Of a stretch of 64,000 bases of DNA, positions 1 to 11,392 are shown piece after piece. Under the pieces are notes generated by a model. The model was not told where the DNA came from and did not search any database. It saw only the letters and a program-made list of their open reading frames with translations. Numbering within the stretch: position 1 is the stretch's first letter; every line of letters begins with the position of its first letter. Location: contig NZ_LMDE01000001.1 in NCBI RefSeq assembly GCF_001425025.1, forward strand, positions 602,751 to 666,750, written 5' to 3'. A program made the translations under genes and the position numbers. Source of the stretch: Nocardioides sp. Root122 (GTDB lineage: Bacteria; Actinomycetota; Actinomycetes; Propionibacteriales; Nocardioidaceae).

Positions 1-2
1 CG

Positions 3-386
3 TGGTCGACGACCTCCAACAAGTCGATCACCACGTTCACCTTCAGTCGGCCGGTGACCAACCTGTCGTTCACACTGCGCGACATCGACTCTGCGCAGCA
101 GGATTTCTGGGACGGGATCGCACTCGCCGGAACCCCGTTCACAGCGGGCAAGGCCAACGCGAGCTATCTCGACGGCACGGGCGCGCTCGACAACCCGTTC
201 CGTGCCAACGGCAACAACCGCGGCGTCGGGGACAGCAGCACGGACGGCAACGTGACGATCACCATGGCGAGTGTGACCTCGTTCGAGTTCCACTACTGGA
301 ACCTGTCCCACTCGTCGGCGCTCTTCGTGGACGGCGACCAGAAGGTCTATCTCTCCGGCTTCTCGTTCGACTACAAGCCCTGCTGA
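3..386 (+). CDS. C-terminal end of a secreted or surface protein (5' end outside window)
   Basis: The reading frame is open from the window edge to a TGA at 384-386, so only the last 127 residues or so are seen. The segment is rich in Thr, Asn, Gly and aromatic residues with alternating beta-strand character (TFTFSRPVTNLSFTL, VTITMASVTSFEFHYWN) and has two Asp/Gly-rich turns. It has no membrane helix or sorting motif and ends Asp-Tyr-Lys-Pro-Cys. This resembles C-terminal beta-sandwich domains of large exported actinobacterial proteins. No function can be assigned from the fragment. Confidence 0.6.
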   Translation, partial: WSTTSNKSITTFTFSRPVTNLSFTLRDIDSAQQDFWDGIALAGTPFTAGKANASYLDGTGALDNPFRANGNNRGVGDSSTDGNVTITMASVTSFEFHYWNLSHSSALFVDGDQKVYLSGFSFDYKPC

Positions 387-432
387 CGCTCGCGGGCTAC
401 CGGCTGTCGGACCGGCGAGGTAGACCTGTCCC

Positions 433-1746
433 ATGGCGAACACTCGGGCGACCCGCTGCACCTTCATCCCACCCTGGCTCGCGGAGCGGGTGGACGGACC
501 CGACGCGGTCCTGCGGGACGAGGCGTTCCGCGCCCAGCGTGGCGTGACCGGCCTGCCGCACGCGACCGTGGCGCCGGCGGGGGCCGCGTGGACCGTGCAC
601 GACGGCGGGTCGACGACCGACCTGCCGGGCCGGTCCGCCCGTTCCGACGGCGAGCCCGCCACCGGTGACGCCGCCGTCGACGAGGCAGCGGACGGCATCG
701 AGGCCACGCTCGCGATGTGGGCCGAGGACCTGGGGCGCAGCTCGTTCGACGGGGCCGGGGCGCAGGTCAGCCTCACCGTCCACTACGGCTCCCGCTACAA
801 CAACGCGTTCTGGGACGGCACCCAGCTGGTCTTCGGCGACGGCGACGGTGAGGTCTTCGAGCGCTTCACCAAGCCGGTCGACGTGCTCGCCCACGAGTTC
901 GGCCACGGCGTCGTCGAGCACACCTGCAACCTCGTCTACCGCGGCCAGTCCGGCGCGCTCAACGAGTCGGTCGCCGACGCGTTCGCCGCCTGCCTCAAGC
1001 AGCGTGTCCTGGGCCAGCAGGCCGCCGACGGCGACTGGCTCATCGGCGAGGGGATCTTCCGCCCGTCCGTGCAGGCACGGGCGCTGCGCGACATGGCCGC
1101 TCCCGGCACGGCCTACGACGACCCCGACCTCGGCAAGGACCCGCAGGTCGGGCACATGGACGACTTCGTGGTCACCACCTCCGACAACGGCGGCGTCCAC
1201 CTCAACTCCGGCATCCCCAACCGGGCCTTCCAGCTCGCCGCCGTCGCCATCGGAGGCACGGCGATCGCCGGCGCGGGCCAGGTCTGGTACGCCGCCCTCA
1301 CCGGCGGCGACGTCCCGGAGGACTCCGACTTCGCCACCTTCGCGGCGGCCACGGTCGCGGCGGCCGGGCCGCACGCCGACGTCGTACGCCAGGCGTGGGC
1401 GCAGGTGGGGGTCGTCCCGGCGGACGCCGTCGGTGCTCCCGTCCCGCAGCCGCCAGGGCAGTCGGCGGCCGGGGTGCTGCGGGTGGAGCGGTCGGGTGGC
1501 TTCGCAGGCCGCACCGAGACGGCGGAGGTCGACCTCGACGACGACGACGAGCCGGACCTGCGTGACCTGGTCGCTGATGCCGGGCTGGCGTCCGACGACC
1601 TCCGCGAGGGCGACCCGACGACCAAGCCCGACATGTTCCTCTACTCCTTCACCCTCGGCGAGCGCACCGTGCGCGTGCCCGAGCACCGGCTCACCGCGAG
1701 CCAGGCCGAGCTCGCGCGCCGCGTCCTGCGCCGCAACCAGTTCTGA
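433..1746 (+). CDS. Protealysin-like M4 metallopeptidase fused to an emfourin-like inhibitor domain
   Basis: A zinc endopeptidase of the thermolysin (M4) family, 437 aa. Residues 9-19 (CTFIPPWLAER) match the short protealysin-type propeptide (Cys...IPP). The catalytic site is complete: HEFGH at 154-158, the third zinc ligand in NESVAD at 177-182, and the His of DNGGVHLNSG near 256. From about residue 345 there is a separate domain (VERSGGFAG ... DMFLYSFTLGER ... LARRVLRR) resembling emfourin, the protein inhibitor normally encoded next to protealysins. No signal peptide is visible, as is usual for protealysins. The macro-domain gene begins 10 bp downstream, so the two are probably cotranscribed. 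The protease call is firm; the inhibitor-domain call is inference from the SGGFAG-type motif and length. Confidence 0.9.
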   Translation: MANTRATRCTFIPPWLAERVDGPDAVLRDEAFRAQRGVTGLPHATVAPAGAAWTVHDGGSTTDLPGRSARSDGEPATGDAAVDEAADGIEATLAMWAEDLGRSSFDGAGAQVSLTVHYGSRYNNAFWDGTQLVFGDGDGEVFERFTKPVDVLAHEFGHGVVEHTCNLVYRGQSGALNESVADAFAACLKQRVLGQQAADGDWLIGEGIFRPSVQARALRDMAAPGTAYDDPDLGKDPQVGHMDDFVVTTSDNGGVHLNSGIPNRAFQLAAVAIGGTAIAGAGQVWYAALTGGDVPEDSDFATFAAATVAAAGPHADVVRQAWAQVGVVPADAVGAPVPQPPGQSAAGVLRVERSGGFAGRTETAEVDLDDDDEPDLRDLVADAGLASDDLREGDPTTKPDMFLYSFTLGERTVRVPEHRLTASQAELARRVLRRNQF

Positions 1747-1756
1747 GGAGACCACG

Positions 1757-2254
1757 ATGCGGATCACGGTCGTCGAGGGCGACATCACGACGCAGGACGT
1801 CGACGCGGTGGTCAACGCCGCCAACCGCGGCATGCGCGGCGGCCGTGGCGTCGACGGCGCGATCCACGCCGCAGGCGGGCCGGAGGTGCTGGAGGACTGC
1901 ATCCGCCGCTTCCCTCACGGCCTGGCCACCGGCGCCGCGGGGTGGACCACAGCCGGCCGGCTCCCCGCCCGCTGGGTGATCCACGTCGTCGGGCCCAACT
2001 ACGGCGCCGGCGAGCGCGACCGCTCGTTGCTCACCTCCTGCTACTCCGGTGCCCTCGCCGTCGCCGACGAGCTCGGTGCACGGTCGGTCGCCTTCCCGCT
2101 CGTGAGCGCCGGGGTCTACGCCTGGCCGCGCGACGACGCCATCCGGGCCGCGATCGACACGTTGCGCAGCACCCCGACCGAGGTCGACGAGGCGAGGCTC
2201 GTGGCCTTCGGCAGGTCGGCCCACGACCAGATCGCTGCCGCCCTGGCCGGCTGA
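1757..2254 (+). CDS. Macro-domain protein (ADP-ribose / O-acetyl-ADP-ribose hydrolase type)
   Basis: A 165-residue single macro domain. It carries the MacroD-type signatures: GDIT near the N-terminus, DAVVNAANRGMRGGRGVDGAIHAAGG with the catalytic-loop Asn and Asp, and FPLVSAGVYAWP for the phosphate-binding loop. Such proteins remove ADP-ribose from proteins or hydrolyse O-acetyl-ADP-ribose made by sirtuins; a sirtuin is encoded at 19.9 kb. The ATG at 1757 follows a GAGGAG ribosome site that overlaps the stop of the protease gene, which suggests translational coupling. Confidence 0.92.
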   Translation: MRITVVEGDITTQDVDAVVNAANRGMRGGRGVDGAIHAAGGPEVLEDCIRRFPHGLATGAAGWTTAGRLPARWVIHVVGPNYGAGERDRSLLTSCYSGALAVADELGARSVAFPLVSAGVYAWPRDDAIRAAIDTLRSTPTEVDEARLVAFGRSAHDQIAAALAG

Positions 2255-2305
2255 CCCTCCTTCGGGGTGTCGGCGCGGTCCGGTGCGCGGCAGTAGGTTC
2301 ACCGC

Positions 2306-3297
2306 ATGCCGCGACTGAGGCGCACCTTCCCCGACCAGCCCGGCTGGACCCGGCGCAAGTCCGGCAAGGGCTTCACCTACCTGGACGAGCACGGCGCCAA
2401 GCTCGACCCCGAGCAGGCGCAGCGCTGCAAGGACCTGGTGATCCCGCCGGCCTGGAAGGACGTGTGGATCACGCCCTACCCCAACGGCCACCTGCAGGCT
2501 GTCGGCACCGACGACGCCGGGCGCAAGCAGTACCTCTACCACCCGCAGTGGCGCGCCAGCCGCGACGCCGCGAAGTTCGACCGGATCCTCGTGTTCGGCA
2601 AGGCGCTCTCGAAGGCGCGCGAGCGGGTGCTGGCCGACATCGGGGCCGAGGGCATGTCGCTGGAGCGCGCGTGCGCGGTCGCCGTACGACTCCTCGACCT
2701 CGGCTACTTCCGGATCGGCAACGACGTCTACACCGACACCAACGGCTCCTTCGGGCTGACCACGATGCTCAAGGAGCACGTGTCGAAGACCAGGGAGGGC
2801 CTGCGGTTCACGTTCGTCGGCAAGTCCGGGATCGAGCACGACATCACCATCGACGACCCGGCAGCCATGCAGGCGCTCGACGGGATGCGACGGCGACGCG
2901 GCGGCGGCGACCGGTTGCTGGCCTGGAAGGACGGCAGCCACTGGAAGGACCTCGGCTCCGCGGACGTCAACGACTACATCCGCACGTGCTTCGGCATCGA
3001 CGCCACGGCCAAGGACTTCCGCACCTGGCACGCCACGGTCATCGCCGCCGACGCGCTGGCGAAGACCGACGAGCCGGGCCAGACCAAGGCCTCCCGGAAG
3101 CGCGCGGTCTCCGCGGCGATGAAGGAGGTCTCGGAGTTCCTCGGCAACACCCCCACCCTGGCGCGCACGTCCTACGTCGACCCGCGCGTGGTGGAGGCCT
3201 ACGAACGTGGCCGCACGGTCAAGGTCCGCGGGAAGTACGACACCGACGACGCCCGGCAGGCCGCGCTCGAGCGGGCGGTCCTCAAGCTGCTCACCGG

Positions 3298-3301
<4 letters not shown>
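2306..3301 (+). CDS. DNA topoisomerase IB
   Basis: A poxvirus/bacterial-type topoisomerase IB, 331 aa. It relaxes supercoiled DNA through a 3'-phosphotyrosyl intermediate without ATP. The N-terminal domain (DLVIPPAWKDVWI, then HLQAVGTDDAGRKQYLYHPQW) and the catalytic domain (GYFRIGNDVYTDTNGSFG, FRTWHATV) are present. The active-site tyrosine is Tyr290 in RTSYVDPRV. The length is normal for the family. It is followed by a cluster of inverted repeats whose first copy contains the stop codon. Confidence 0.95.
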
Positions 3302-5537
<2,236 letters not shown>

Positions 5538-5615
5538 CTGGCTCTGTGCCGGCGGTGGTGACGCGTCCGCCGGAACCTGATCCCCGCTGTGCCAGGTCCC
5601 CGTAGCCTTGCCGAC

Positions 5616-5981
5616 GTGACTCGCGGACTCATGCTGAACGACGCCGACTGCGGCTTCTGCATGCGCACGGCCCTGCTCGTGCACCGCCTCGGCGTCGACG
5701 TCGACAGCTCGACGATCCAGGCCGCCGACCTCGCCGGGCTCGGTGTCGACCCGGTGCGCGCAGTGGTCGAGATGCCGTACGTCCATCCTGACGGCCGGGT
5801 CAGCTACGGCCACCGCGCCTTCGCATCGATTCTCCGCACCGGCCCCGTCCCGTGGCGCTTGGTCGGGCGGCTCCTCGAGTCCCGCGCGGTGGACCCGGTG
5901 GGCCGCCGCGCCTACGCGTGGGTGGCCGCCAACCGACACCGCATGCCGGGTGGCACCGCCGCCTGCGAACTACAGCGTTGA
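5616..5981 (+). CDS. DCC-family (DUF393) thiol-disulfide oxidoreductase-like protein
   Basis: About 121 residues from a GTG at 5616 (an ATG at 5631 is possible). The N-terminus carries the family signature DADCGFCMRTA, the CxxC of a thioredoxin-like fold, followed by the conserved PDGRVSYGHRAFASIL region and an R..YAWVAANRHRMP C-terminus. DCC proteins are small and cytoplasmic, and their physiological partners are mostly unknown. It is probably in the same transcription unit as the acetyltransferase upstream. Confidence 0.8.
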   Translation: MTRGLMLNDADCGFCMRTALLVHRLGVDVDSSTIQAADLAGLGVDPVRAVVEMPYVHPDGRVSYGHRAFASILRTGPVPWRLVGRLLESRAVDPVGRRAYAWVAANRHRMPGGTAACELQR

Positions 5982-6068
5982 TGTTCTGACGATCCCCGGA
6001 CGGTGCCTCGCGGTGCCGCATACGGTCCGTGTGCCACACGTGATCTTTGGGGAAGGTGGGACAGCGCG

Positions 6069-6701
6069 ATGCGACGGTCGGTGCACGCGGCGATGCGGGT
6101 CGCGGGGACCTGCGCGCTGCTGGTGGGACTCGTCGCCGGCACCATGACGCCGGCCACGGCTGACGACGTCACCGGCCGACGCGGCACCGTCACGTCCTCC
6201 GCGCCCTACCTGATGCCGCTCGAGCCGTACGCCGGCTACCAGCCGCAGACCACCTGCAAGCGCCGCCCCAAGCCGGGCGTGCTGCTGCTCGCCGACTGGC
6301 TGGTCGCCCGGGGCGGTGGCTACGGGCCGATCAGCCGATCCTGCGGCGGATCGAGCACCAGCGAGCACAAGGAGTCGCGCGCTTTCGACTGGCTCCTCGA
6401 CGCGAACAGCCCGACCGACCAGGCGCTCGCCGCGGCCCTGCTCGACGAGGTCTTCGCCCCCGACGACCTCGGCCAGCCGCACGCGCTCGCCCGCCGGATG
6501 GGGATCATGTACATCATCTGGGACGACACGATGTACGCCTCCTACGAAGGCTTCGCGCCCAGGCGCTACCTCAGCTCCGGCTGCCGGAGCCGGCGCTCCT
6601 GCTCACCGACGCTGCGCCACCGCGACCACATGCACATCTCCCTGACCCGTCAGGGAGCCAAGGGCCTGACGTCCTGGTACGTCGCCCAGCCCTCGGCCTG
6701 A
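6069..6701 (+). CDS. Secreted protein with M15/ARB_07466-like C-terminal domain
   Basis: 210 residues from ATG 6069. A signal peptide covers about residues 1-32 (basic MRRSVHAAMRVAG, hydrophobic core, ATA-DD cleavage). The mature part has a His/Asp-rich fold: SEHKESRAFDW, then MYIIWDDTMYAS and a terminal RHRDHMHISLT. This is the pattern of the domain related to D,D-carboxypeptidase-like M15 proteins found in actinobacterial exported proteins. It probably acts on the cell wall; catalytic activity is not certain. Confidence 0.8.
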   Translation: MRRSVHAAMRVAGTCALLVGLVAGTMTPATADDVTGRRGTVTSSAPYLMPLEPYAGYQPQTTCKRRPKPGVLLLADWLVARGGGYGPISRSCGGSSTSEHKESRAFDWLLDANSPTDQALAAALLDEVFAPDDLGQPHALARRMGIMYIIWDDTMYASYEGFAPRRYLSSGCRSRRSCSPTLRHRDHMHISLTRQGAKGLTSWYVAQPSA

Positions 6702-6713
6702 CAGACGAATTGG

Positions 6714-7820
6714 TCAGGCGCTCCAGTCGGCGTTCCAGCCCTCGACCTCGTCGGCCGCGCGCGACGCGGGGCCGGCGTAGACCGCGGACGGACGGATCAG
6801 CCGGCCCGTCGTCTTCTGCTCGAGGATGTGGGCCGACCAGCCGCCCGTGCGCGCGCAGGTGAACATCGAGGTGAACATGTGCGCCGGCACCTCGGCGAAG
6901 TCCAGGACGATGGCCGCCCAGAACTCGACGTTGGTCTCCAGGACGCGGTCGGGGCGGCGCGAGCGCAGCTCCTCGAGCGCGGCCTTCTCCAGCGCCTCGG
7001 CGACCTCGTAGCGCGGGGCGTCGAGCTCCTTGGCCGTGCGGCGCAGCACGCGGGCGCGGGGGTCCTCGGCGCGGTAGACGCGGTGCCCGAATCCCATCAG
7101 GCGCTCGCCGTTGTCGAGCAGCTCCTTGACGTAGGACGTCGCGTCGCCGTCGCGCTTCTCGACCTCCTCGATCATGCCCAGCACGCGCGAGGGTGCGCCG
7201 CCGTGCAGCGGTCCCGACATGGCGCCGATCGCGCCCGAGAAGGCGGCGGCCACGTCGGCACCGGTGGAGGTGATCACCCGGGCGGTGAAGGTGGAGGCGT
7301 TCATGCCGTGCTCGGCGGCCGAGGACCAGTAGGCGTCGATCGCGTGGGCGTGCTTGGGGTCGGCCTCGCCGCGCCAACGGATGAGGAACCGCTCGGCCAG
7401 CGTGCGGCCCTTGTCGACCTCGGCCTGGGTGACGACCGGCTTGCCGAGGCCGCGCGCCGACTGGGCGGCGTACGACAGCACCATCACGGCGACGCGGGAC
7501 AGGTCGAGGCGCGCCTGCTCGTCGGAGATGTCGTAGGTCTGGCCCATCCCGAGCATCGGCGCGAGCATCGCGACGGCCGCCTGGACGTCGGCGCGCACGT
7601 CGCCCGTGTGGATGGAGATGTTGTAGGGCTCGGCCGGCGGGAGCCCGGGGGTGTAGGCGCCGTCGACCAGCAGGCCCCACACGTTCTCGAAGGGCACACG
7701 GCCCACGAGGTCCTCGATGTCGACGCCGCGGTAGCGCAGCGCAGAGCCCTCCTTGTCGGGCTCGGCGATCTGCGTCTCGAACGCGACGACACCTTCGAGG
7801 CCGTGGTGGATCTCGGTCAT
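6714..7820 (-). CDS. Citrate synthase 2 / methylcitrate synthase-type enzyme
   Basis: A 368-residue short-form citrate synthase condensing oxaloacetate with acetyl-CoA (or propionyl-CoA). Conserved blocks include LRYRGVDIEDLV, SGPLHGGAPSRVLGM with the first active-site His, GFGHRVYRAEDPRA with the second, and a late SAHILEQ. The size and sequence style match the actinobacterial citA family. The ATG at 7820 lies in a 90-bp divergent promoter region shared with pdxH. Confidence 0.9.
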   Translation of the reverse strand: MTEIHHGLEGVVAFETQIAEPDKEGSALRYRGVDIEDLVGRVPFENVWGLLVDGAYTPGLPPAEPYNISIHTGDVRADVQAAVAMLAPMLGMGQTYDISDEQARLDLSRVAVMVLSYAAQSARGLGKPVVTQAEVDKGRTLAERFLIRWRGEADPKHAHAIDAYWSSAAEHGMNASTFTARVITSTGADVAAAFSGAIGAMSGPLHGGAPSRVLGMIEEVEKRDGDATSYVKELLDNGERLMGFGHRVYRAEDPRARVLRRTAKELDAPRYEVAEALEKAALEELRSRRPDRVLETNVEFWAAIVLDFAEVPAHMFTSMFTCARTGGWSAHILEQKTTGRLIRPSAVYAGPASRAADEVEGWNADWSA

Positions 7821-7909
7821 GGGGCCACTCCTTCGTGGACGGGGTGCCCCGGAGGACTGCACGGGGACGGCTCATTGTGCACCCTTGCGGCGGGTCTACC
7901 CTCGGCGGC

Positions 7910-8557
7910 ATGGACCTCTCGACGCTCCGCGAGGAGTACGCCCGTGGCGGCCTCGACGTGCCCGACCTGGCCGCCGACCCGACCGCCATGTTCGAGCGGT
8001 GGCTCGGCGAGGCGATCGCCGCGGGGCTCCACGAACCCAACGCCATGGTGGTTGCGACGGCCACCCCGGACGGCACGCCCTCGAGCCGGATGGTCCTGCT
8101 GAAGGGCTTCGACGCCGACGGCTTCGTCTTCTTCACCAACCAGGCCTCGCGCAAGGGGGAGGAGCTCGCCGCCAACCCGCGGTGCGCGTTGCTCTTCCCG
8201 TGGCACCCCCTCGAGCGGCAGGTCCGGGTGGACGGCGTCGCCGAGGTCCTCGACCAGGAGCGGGTCGACGCCTACTTCGCCGTGCGTCCGCGTCGCGCCC
8301 GGCTGGGCGCGTGGGCCTCGCACCAGTCGCGCCCCGTCGCTTCGCGCGCCGAGCTCGCCGCGTCGTACGCCGAGATGGAGGAGCGTTTCGGCGCCGAGGA
8401 CTCCGGCGAGGAGGTGCCGGTCCCGCCGGAGTGGGGCGGCTACCTCGTCGTCCCCGAGGCCGTGGAGTTCTGGCAGGGACGGCCCGGCCGGATGCACGAC
8501 CGGCTGGTCTACCGGCGCGACGGCGACGGCTGGGCGATCGAGCGGCTCGCTCCCTAG
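7910..8557 (+). CDS. pdxH: Pyridoxine/pyridoxamine 5'-phosphate oxidase
   Basis: An FMN enzyme forming pyridoxal 5'-phosphate; 215 aa. It contains the full PdxH pattern: NAMVVATATPDGTPSSRMVLLKGFDADGF for FMN binding, FFTNQASRKGEELAANP, and the C-terminal RLAP ending after LVYRRDGDGW. Its stop codon shares the CTAG tetranucleotide at 8554-8557 with the convergent ANTAR gene. Confidence 0.95.
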   Translation: MDLSTLREEYARGGLDVPDLAADPTAMFERWLGEAIAAGLHEPNAMVVATATPDGTPSSRMVLLKGFDADGFVFFTNQASRKGEELAANPRCALLFPWHPLERQVRVDGVAEVLDQERVDAYFAVRPRRARLGAWASHQSRPVASRAELAASYAEMEERFGAEDSGEEVPVPPEWGGYLVVPEAVEFWQGRPGRMHDRLVYRRDGDGWAIERLAP

Positions 8558-8964
8558 TTCTCCGAGCGGCTGGTCACGATGACCTCCGCGAGCTCACGCA
8601 TCGGGGTGTTGGCCCGGGAGCTGGCCTCGCGGAGCACCCGCAGCGCCTCCTCCTGGCCGATGTTGCGGCTGGCCATCAGGACCCCGACCGCGGCACCGAT
8701 CGTGCGGGACGTGGTCAGCGCCTTCTCCAGCTGGTCGGTGTGCTCGCGCCGCACGACCCCTTCCGACTGCAGCTCGGCGATGAGCTCGCGGTTGAGGGTG
8801 ACGCCCTCCTGGAGTGCGTCGATGTCGGCGCGGTTCACCGTGATCCGGGCGAGGGTCTCGTCCGCCTGGGTGACCAGCGCGTCGATGTCGGTGCGGTCCT
8901 TGGTCACCACTGCGACGAGGTCGTCGATCTGTCGCTGAAGGTCCGTCGCACGCGGCTGCTCCAT
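8554..8964 (-). CDS. ANTAR-domain antitermination regulator
   Basis: 136 residues from ATG 8964. The first 80 residues form a repeating helical, probably coiled-coil segment (DRTDIDALV ... NRADIDAL ... LNRELIAEL). The last 55 residues are an ANTAR RNA-binding three-helix bundle (SRTIGAAVGVLMASRNIGQEEALRVLREASS) with the conserved Ala, Arg and aliphatic positions. ANTAR proteins bind dual hexaloop hairpins in nascent RNA to prevent termination. The sensor domain is not a recognisable GAF or PAS domain, so the signal is unknown. Confidence 0.85.
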   Translation of the reverse strand: MEQPRATDLQRQIDDLVAVVTKDRTDIDALVTQADETLARITVNRADIDALQEGVTLNRELIAELQSEGVVRREHTDQLEKALTTSRTIGAAVGVLMASRNIGQEEALRVLREASSRANTPMRELAEVIVTSRSEN

Positions 8965-9036
8965 GTACCGATTATGGAACGCGTCCACGTCCTTCGCCAG
9001 TTCCCGTCTGCAGCTTCGGGCGAACGCACACCAGTT

Positions 9037-9056
9037 GTGAGTGAGCACTCACTCAC
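9037..9056. promoter_or_regulatory. TetR-family operator (perfect dyad)
   Basis: GTGAGTGAG-CA-CTCACTCAC is a perfect 9-bp inverted repeat 14 bp upstream of the TetR gene start. The TGAGTGnnnACTCA-like core is typical of TetR-family sites. Its position over the presumed promoter predicts autoregulation, and control of the two ABC genes that follow in the same operon. Confidence 0.75.
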
Positions 9057-9070
9057 TTAGGCTGTGAGGC

Positions 9071-9655
9071 GTGCCACCCCGTGCCAAGCCGCTCTCGCCC
9101 GACGACCGTCGAGCGGCCCTCGTCGACGCCACCGTCCCGCTGCTGCTCGAGCACGGGCGTGCGGTGACGACCCGGCAGATCGCCGACGCCGCCGGCATCG
9201 CGGAAGGGACGATCTTCCGGGTCTTCGACTCCAAGGACGACCTGGTCATGGCCGCCCTCGAGCACGCCCTCGACCTCGACCCGTTCATCGCCCGGCTCGG
9301 GCAGGTCGAGCCCGACCAGGAGCTCGGTCCCCTGCTGCTCGAGGTGGTCGAGCTGTTCCAGCACCGCTTCGAGCGGGTGTTCCGGCTGATGACCCGGATG
9401 GGCATGGTCGGACCCCCGAAGGCCCACCGGCACATGGAGGCCGAGCGCGAGCGCGTCGCCGCGATCCTCGTGGGCCTGGTCGAGCCGCACCGCGACTCCC
9501 TGCGCGTGCCGCCGGGACAGCTGGTGCACATGGTCAGGCTGCTGACCTTCTCCGGAACCCATCCCCACATCTCCGACGGCCGCCCGCTGTCCGCCGAGGA
9601 GATCGTCGACACCGTCCTCAACGGCGTGCTCAAGCCCCAGCGGAAGGACTCCTGA
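9071..9655 (+). CDS. TetR-family repressor of the ABC exporter operon
   Basis: 194 residues from GTG 9071. The N-terminal HTH is clear: LLEHGRAVTTRQIADAAGIAEGTIFRVFDSKDDLVMAALEHA. The C-terminal ligand-binding part is unassigned. The stop codon directly abuts the ATG of the ABC transporter gene (TGAATG), so regulator and exporter are one operon with a perfect operator just upstream of the regulator. Drug-responsive derepression is the likely logic (inference). Confidence 0.9.
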   Translation: MPPRAKPLSPDDRRAALVDATVPLLLEHGRAVTTRQIADAAGIAEGTIFRVFDSKDDLVMAALEHALDLDPFIARLGQVEPDQELGPLLLEVVELFQHRFERVFRLMTRMGMVGPPKAHRHMEAERERVAAILVGLVEPHRDSLRVPPGQLVHMVRLLTFSGTHPHISDGRPLSAEEIVDTVLNGVLKPQRKDS

Positions 9656-11392
9656 ATGCTGCTCCGACTCGTCCGCACCTACCTCAAGCCGTACGCCGCC
9701 CCGCTAGGCGCGGTGGTCGCGCTGCAGTTCGTCGGCACCATGGCCGCCCTCTACCTGCCGAGCCTCAACGCCGACATCATCGACCGCGGCGTGGTCACCG
9801 GCGACACCGCCTACATCCTGCGCCACGGCGGCCTGATGCTCGCCGTCTCGCTGGTGCAGATCCTGTGCTCGATCGCCGCCGTGTGGTTCTCGGCGCGCAA
9901 CGCCATGGGCTTCGGCCGCGACCTGCGGGCCGCGATCTTCCACCGCGTCGGCTCCTTCTCCACGCGAGAGGTGCAGCACTTCGGTGCGCCGTCGCTGATC
10001 ACCCGCGAGACCAACGACGTGCAGCAGGTGCAGATGCTCGTGCTGATGGGGGGCACGCTGATGGTGGCCGCCCCGATCATGATGGTCGGCGGCATCATCA
10101 TGGCCGCCCGCGAGGACGTCGGGCTGTCGTGGCTCGTGCTCGCGGTGGTCCCGGTCCTCGGTGCCGCGATCGGCCTGATCGTGCGCCAGATGGTGCCGAG
10201 CTTCCGGGTCATGCAGGACCGCATCGACGAGGTCAACCGGCTGCTGCGCGAGCAGATCACCGGCGTACGCGTGGTGCGGGCATTCGTGCGTGAGGAGCAC
10301 GAGACCGCGCGGTTCGGCGACGCCAACCAGCAGCTCACCGCTGTCGCGATCCGGGCCGGGCGCTGGCAGTCCGCGATGTTCCCGACGGTCATGATCGTGG
10401 CCAACGTCGCGACCGTCGGCGTGCTGTGGTTCGGCGGGCACCGGGTCGAGAACGGCCACATGGAGGTCGGTGCCCTGACCGCCTACATCTCCTACCTGAT
10501 GCAGATCGTGATGTCGGTGATGATGGCGATGTTCATGCTGATGATGGTGCCGCGCGCCGCGGTCTGCGCCGACCGGATCACCGAGGTCCTCGACACCGAG
10601 TCGTCCGTCGTGCCGCCGAACGAGCCGGTCACCCTGCTGCCCGCGCGGCTCACCCTGGCGCTCGACGACGTCACGTTCTCCTACCCCGGCGCCGACGAGC
10701 CGGTCCTCCGCGCCGTCGGCCTCGTCGCCGCCCCCGGCGAGACGGTTGCCATCGTCGGCTCGACGGGCGCCGGCAAGTCGACCCTGGTGAACCTGGTGCC
10801 CCGCCTCTTCGACGTCACCGGGGGAGCGGTCCGGGTCGGCGACGTCGACGTGCGCGACCTCGACCCCGAGACCCTCTGGTCGCGGATCGGGCTCGTGCCG
10901 CAGAAGGCCTTCCTCTTCCGGGGAACCGTCGCCGACAACCTGCGCTACGGCAAGCCCGACGCGACCGAGGAGGAGATGTGGGCGGCCCTCGAGATCGCCC
11001 AGGCCAAGGACTTCGTCGAGGCGATGCCCGACGGGCTCCAGGCCGAGATCACCCAGGGCGGATCGAGCCTCAGCGGCGGCCAGCGGCAGCGCATGGCCAT
11101 CGCCCGCGCGGTCGTGCGCCGACCGGACATCTACCTCTTCGACGACTCGTTCTCCGCGCTCGACCTGACCACCGACGCGCGGCTTCGGGCCGCGCTCAGA
11201 CCGGTGACCCGTGAGTCCACGGTGGTGATCGTGGCGCAACGCGTCGCGACGATCCGCCATGCCGACCGGATCGTGGTGATGGAGGACGGTGCCGTGGTGG
11301 GCACGGGCACCCACGACGAGCTGCTCGACACCTGCGGGACCTACCGCGAGATCGTCGAGTCGCAGCTGACCGCCGAGGAGGTCGTCGCATGA
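9656..11392 (+). CDS. ABC exporter half-transporter, degenerate-site subunit
   Basis: 578 residues: a six-helix membrane domain (about 1-310) and a nucleotide-binding domain. Walker A is GSTGAGKST and the signature is SLSGGQRQR. Walker B ends LFDDSFSALD, with Asp where the catalytic Glu normally sits, and the H-loop is VAQRVATIRH, with Gln for His. These changes mark the non-hydrolytic partner of a heterodimeric multidrug exporter (BmrC/LmrC-like pairing). It overlaps the next gene by ATGA at 11389-11392. Confidence 0.93.
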   Translation: MLLRLVRTYLKPYAAPLGAVVALQFVGTMAALYLPSLNADIIDRGVVTGDTAYILRHGGLMLAVSLVQILCSIAAVWFSARNAMGFGRDLRAAIFHRVGSFSTREVQHFGAPSLITRETNDVQQVQMLVLMGGTLMVAAPIMMVGGIIMAAREDVGLSWLVLAVVPVLGAAIGLIVRQMVPSFRVMQDRIDEVNRLLREQITGVRVVRAFVREEHETARFGDANQQLTAVAIRAGRWQSAMFPTVMIVANVATVGVLWFGGHRVENGHMEVGALTAYISYLMQIVMSVMMAMFMLMMVPRAAVCADRITEVLDTESSVVPPNEPVTLLPARLTLALDDVTFSYPGADEPVLRAVGLVAAPGETVAIVGSTGAGKSTLVNLVPRLFDVTGGAVRVGDVDVRDLDPETLWSRIGLVPQKAFLFRGTVADNLRYGKPDATEEEMWAALEIAQAKDFVEAMPDGLQAEITQGGSSLSGGQRQRMAIARAVVRRPDIYLFDDSFSALDLTTDARLRAALRPVTRESTVVIVAQRVATIRHADRIVVMEDGAVVGTGTHDELLDTCGTYREIVESQLTAEEVVA

